Shown here one piece after another: positions 8,669-8,697 of a DNA stretch of 8,697 bases. Numbering within the stretch: the first letter of the stretch is position 1; the number at the start of each line of letters is the position of its first letter. Made by a program: the position numbers and the translations under genes. Below the pieces are notes generated by a model. The model saw only the letters and a list, made by a program, of their open reading frames with translations, was not told the DNA's origin and searched no databases. Source of the DNA: Gemmatimonadales bacterium (GTDB taxonomy: Bacteria > Gemmatimonadota > Gemmatimonadetes > Gemmatimonadales > GWC2-71-9); the NCBI GenBank assembly GCA_025924275.1, contig JAICEH010000082.1:1-8697 (forward strand), written 5' to 3'.

Positions 8669-8697
8669 TCAGGTCGCCGCGGCCACCGCGCAGGAGC
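8669..8697 (-). CDS. Possible C-terminal end of a convergent gene, partial
   Basis: On the minus strand a frame enters from the right edge and ends at TGA (8671-8669), encoding only ...SCAVAAAT. Its codons all end in G or C, and it would place the 8611-8656 hairpin between two converging genes. Nine codons cannot prove a gene. A competing reading is a plus-strand start at ATG 8655 (MAAGRQVAAAT...), which has no ribosome-binding site. Further sequence to the right would settle it. Confidence 0.2.

Overview
The window comes from a very GC-rich bacterium. Its codons end almost always in G or C, three of the five genes start with GTG, and genes are packed with stop-start overlaps. The gene content and style would fit Gemmatimonadota, with Myxococcota or another GC-rich phylum as alternatives; this is inference, because no rRNA or marker gene is present. 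No tRNA, rRNA, insertion sequence or CRISPR array was seen.

Layout: four genes on the minus strand fill positions 1-5837, and one large gene on the plus strand fills 6193-8592. Read from the centre outward, the minus-strand set is an NtrC-type sigma54-dependent response regulator (5837-4314), a soluble histidine kinase (4317-3148), an acyl-CoA-synthetase-like adenylate-forming enzyme (3022-1451), and a NYN-domain protein with two OST-HTH/LOTUS-like domains, cut by the left edge (1454-1). The regulator/kinase and ligase/NYN junctions are both four-base GTGA overlaps, which points to translational coupling. The plus-strand gene is a Wzc/GumC-type polysaccharide chain-length determinant fused to a bacterial tyrosine kinase, ending in a tyrosine cluster. 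It is followed by a long GC-rich hairpin.

The 355-base divergent gap between the regulator and the tyrosine kinase gene (5838-6192) is the most informative non-coding stretch. About half of its bases at 5891-6010 are G or C, far below the genes. It carries four GCAAC boxes spaced 11, 31 and 42 bases apart (near 1, 3 and 4 helical turns), including an exact 10-base direct repeat. It also holds two dyads and, facing the kinase gene, a GG-N10-GC element resembling a sigma54 -24/-12 promoter. The simplest model is that the two-component system, whose regulator keeps an intact GAFTGA loop, activates the exopolysaccharide gene from these boxes through sigma54. This is a hypothesis from sequence only.

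The ligase and NYN-LOTUS genes lie downstream of the two-component pair, after a 125-base gap. Their link to polysaccharide export is unclear, and the pairing of a lipid/acid-activating enzyme with an RNA-metabolism protein is unusual.
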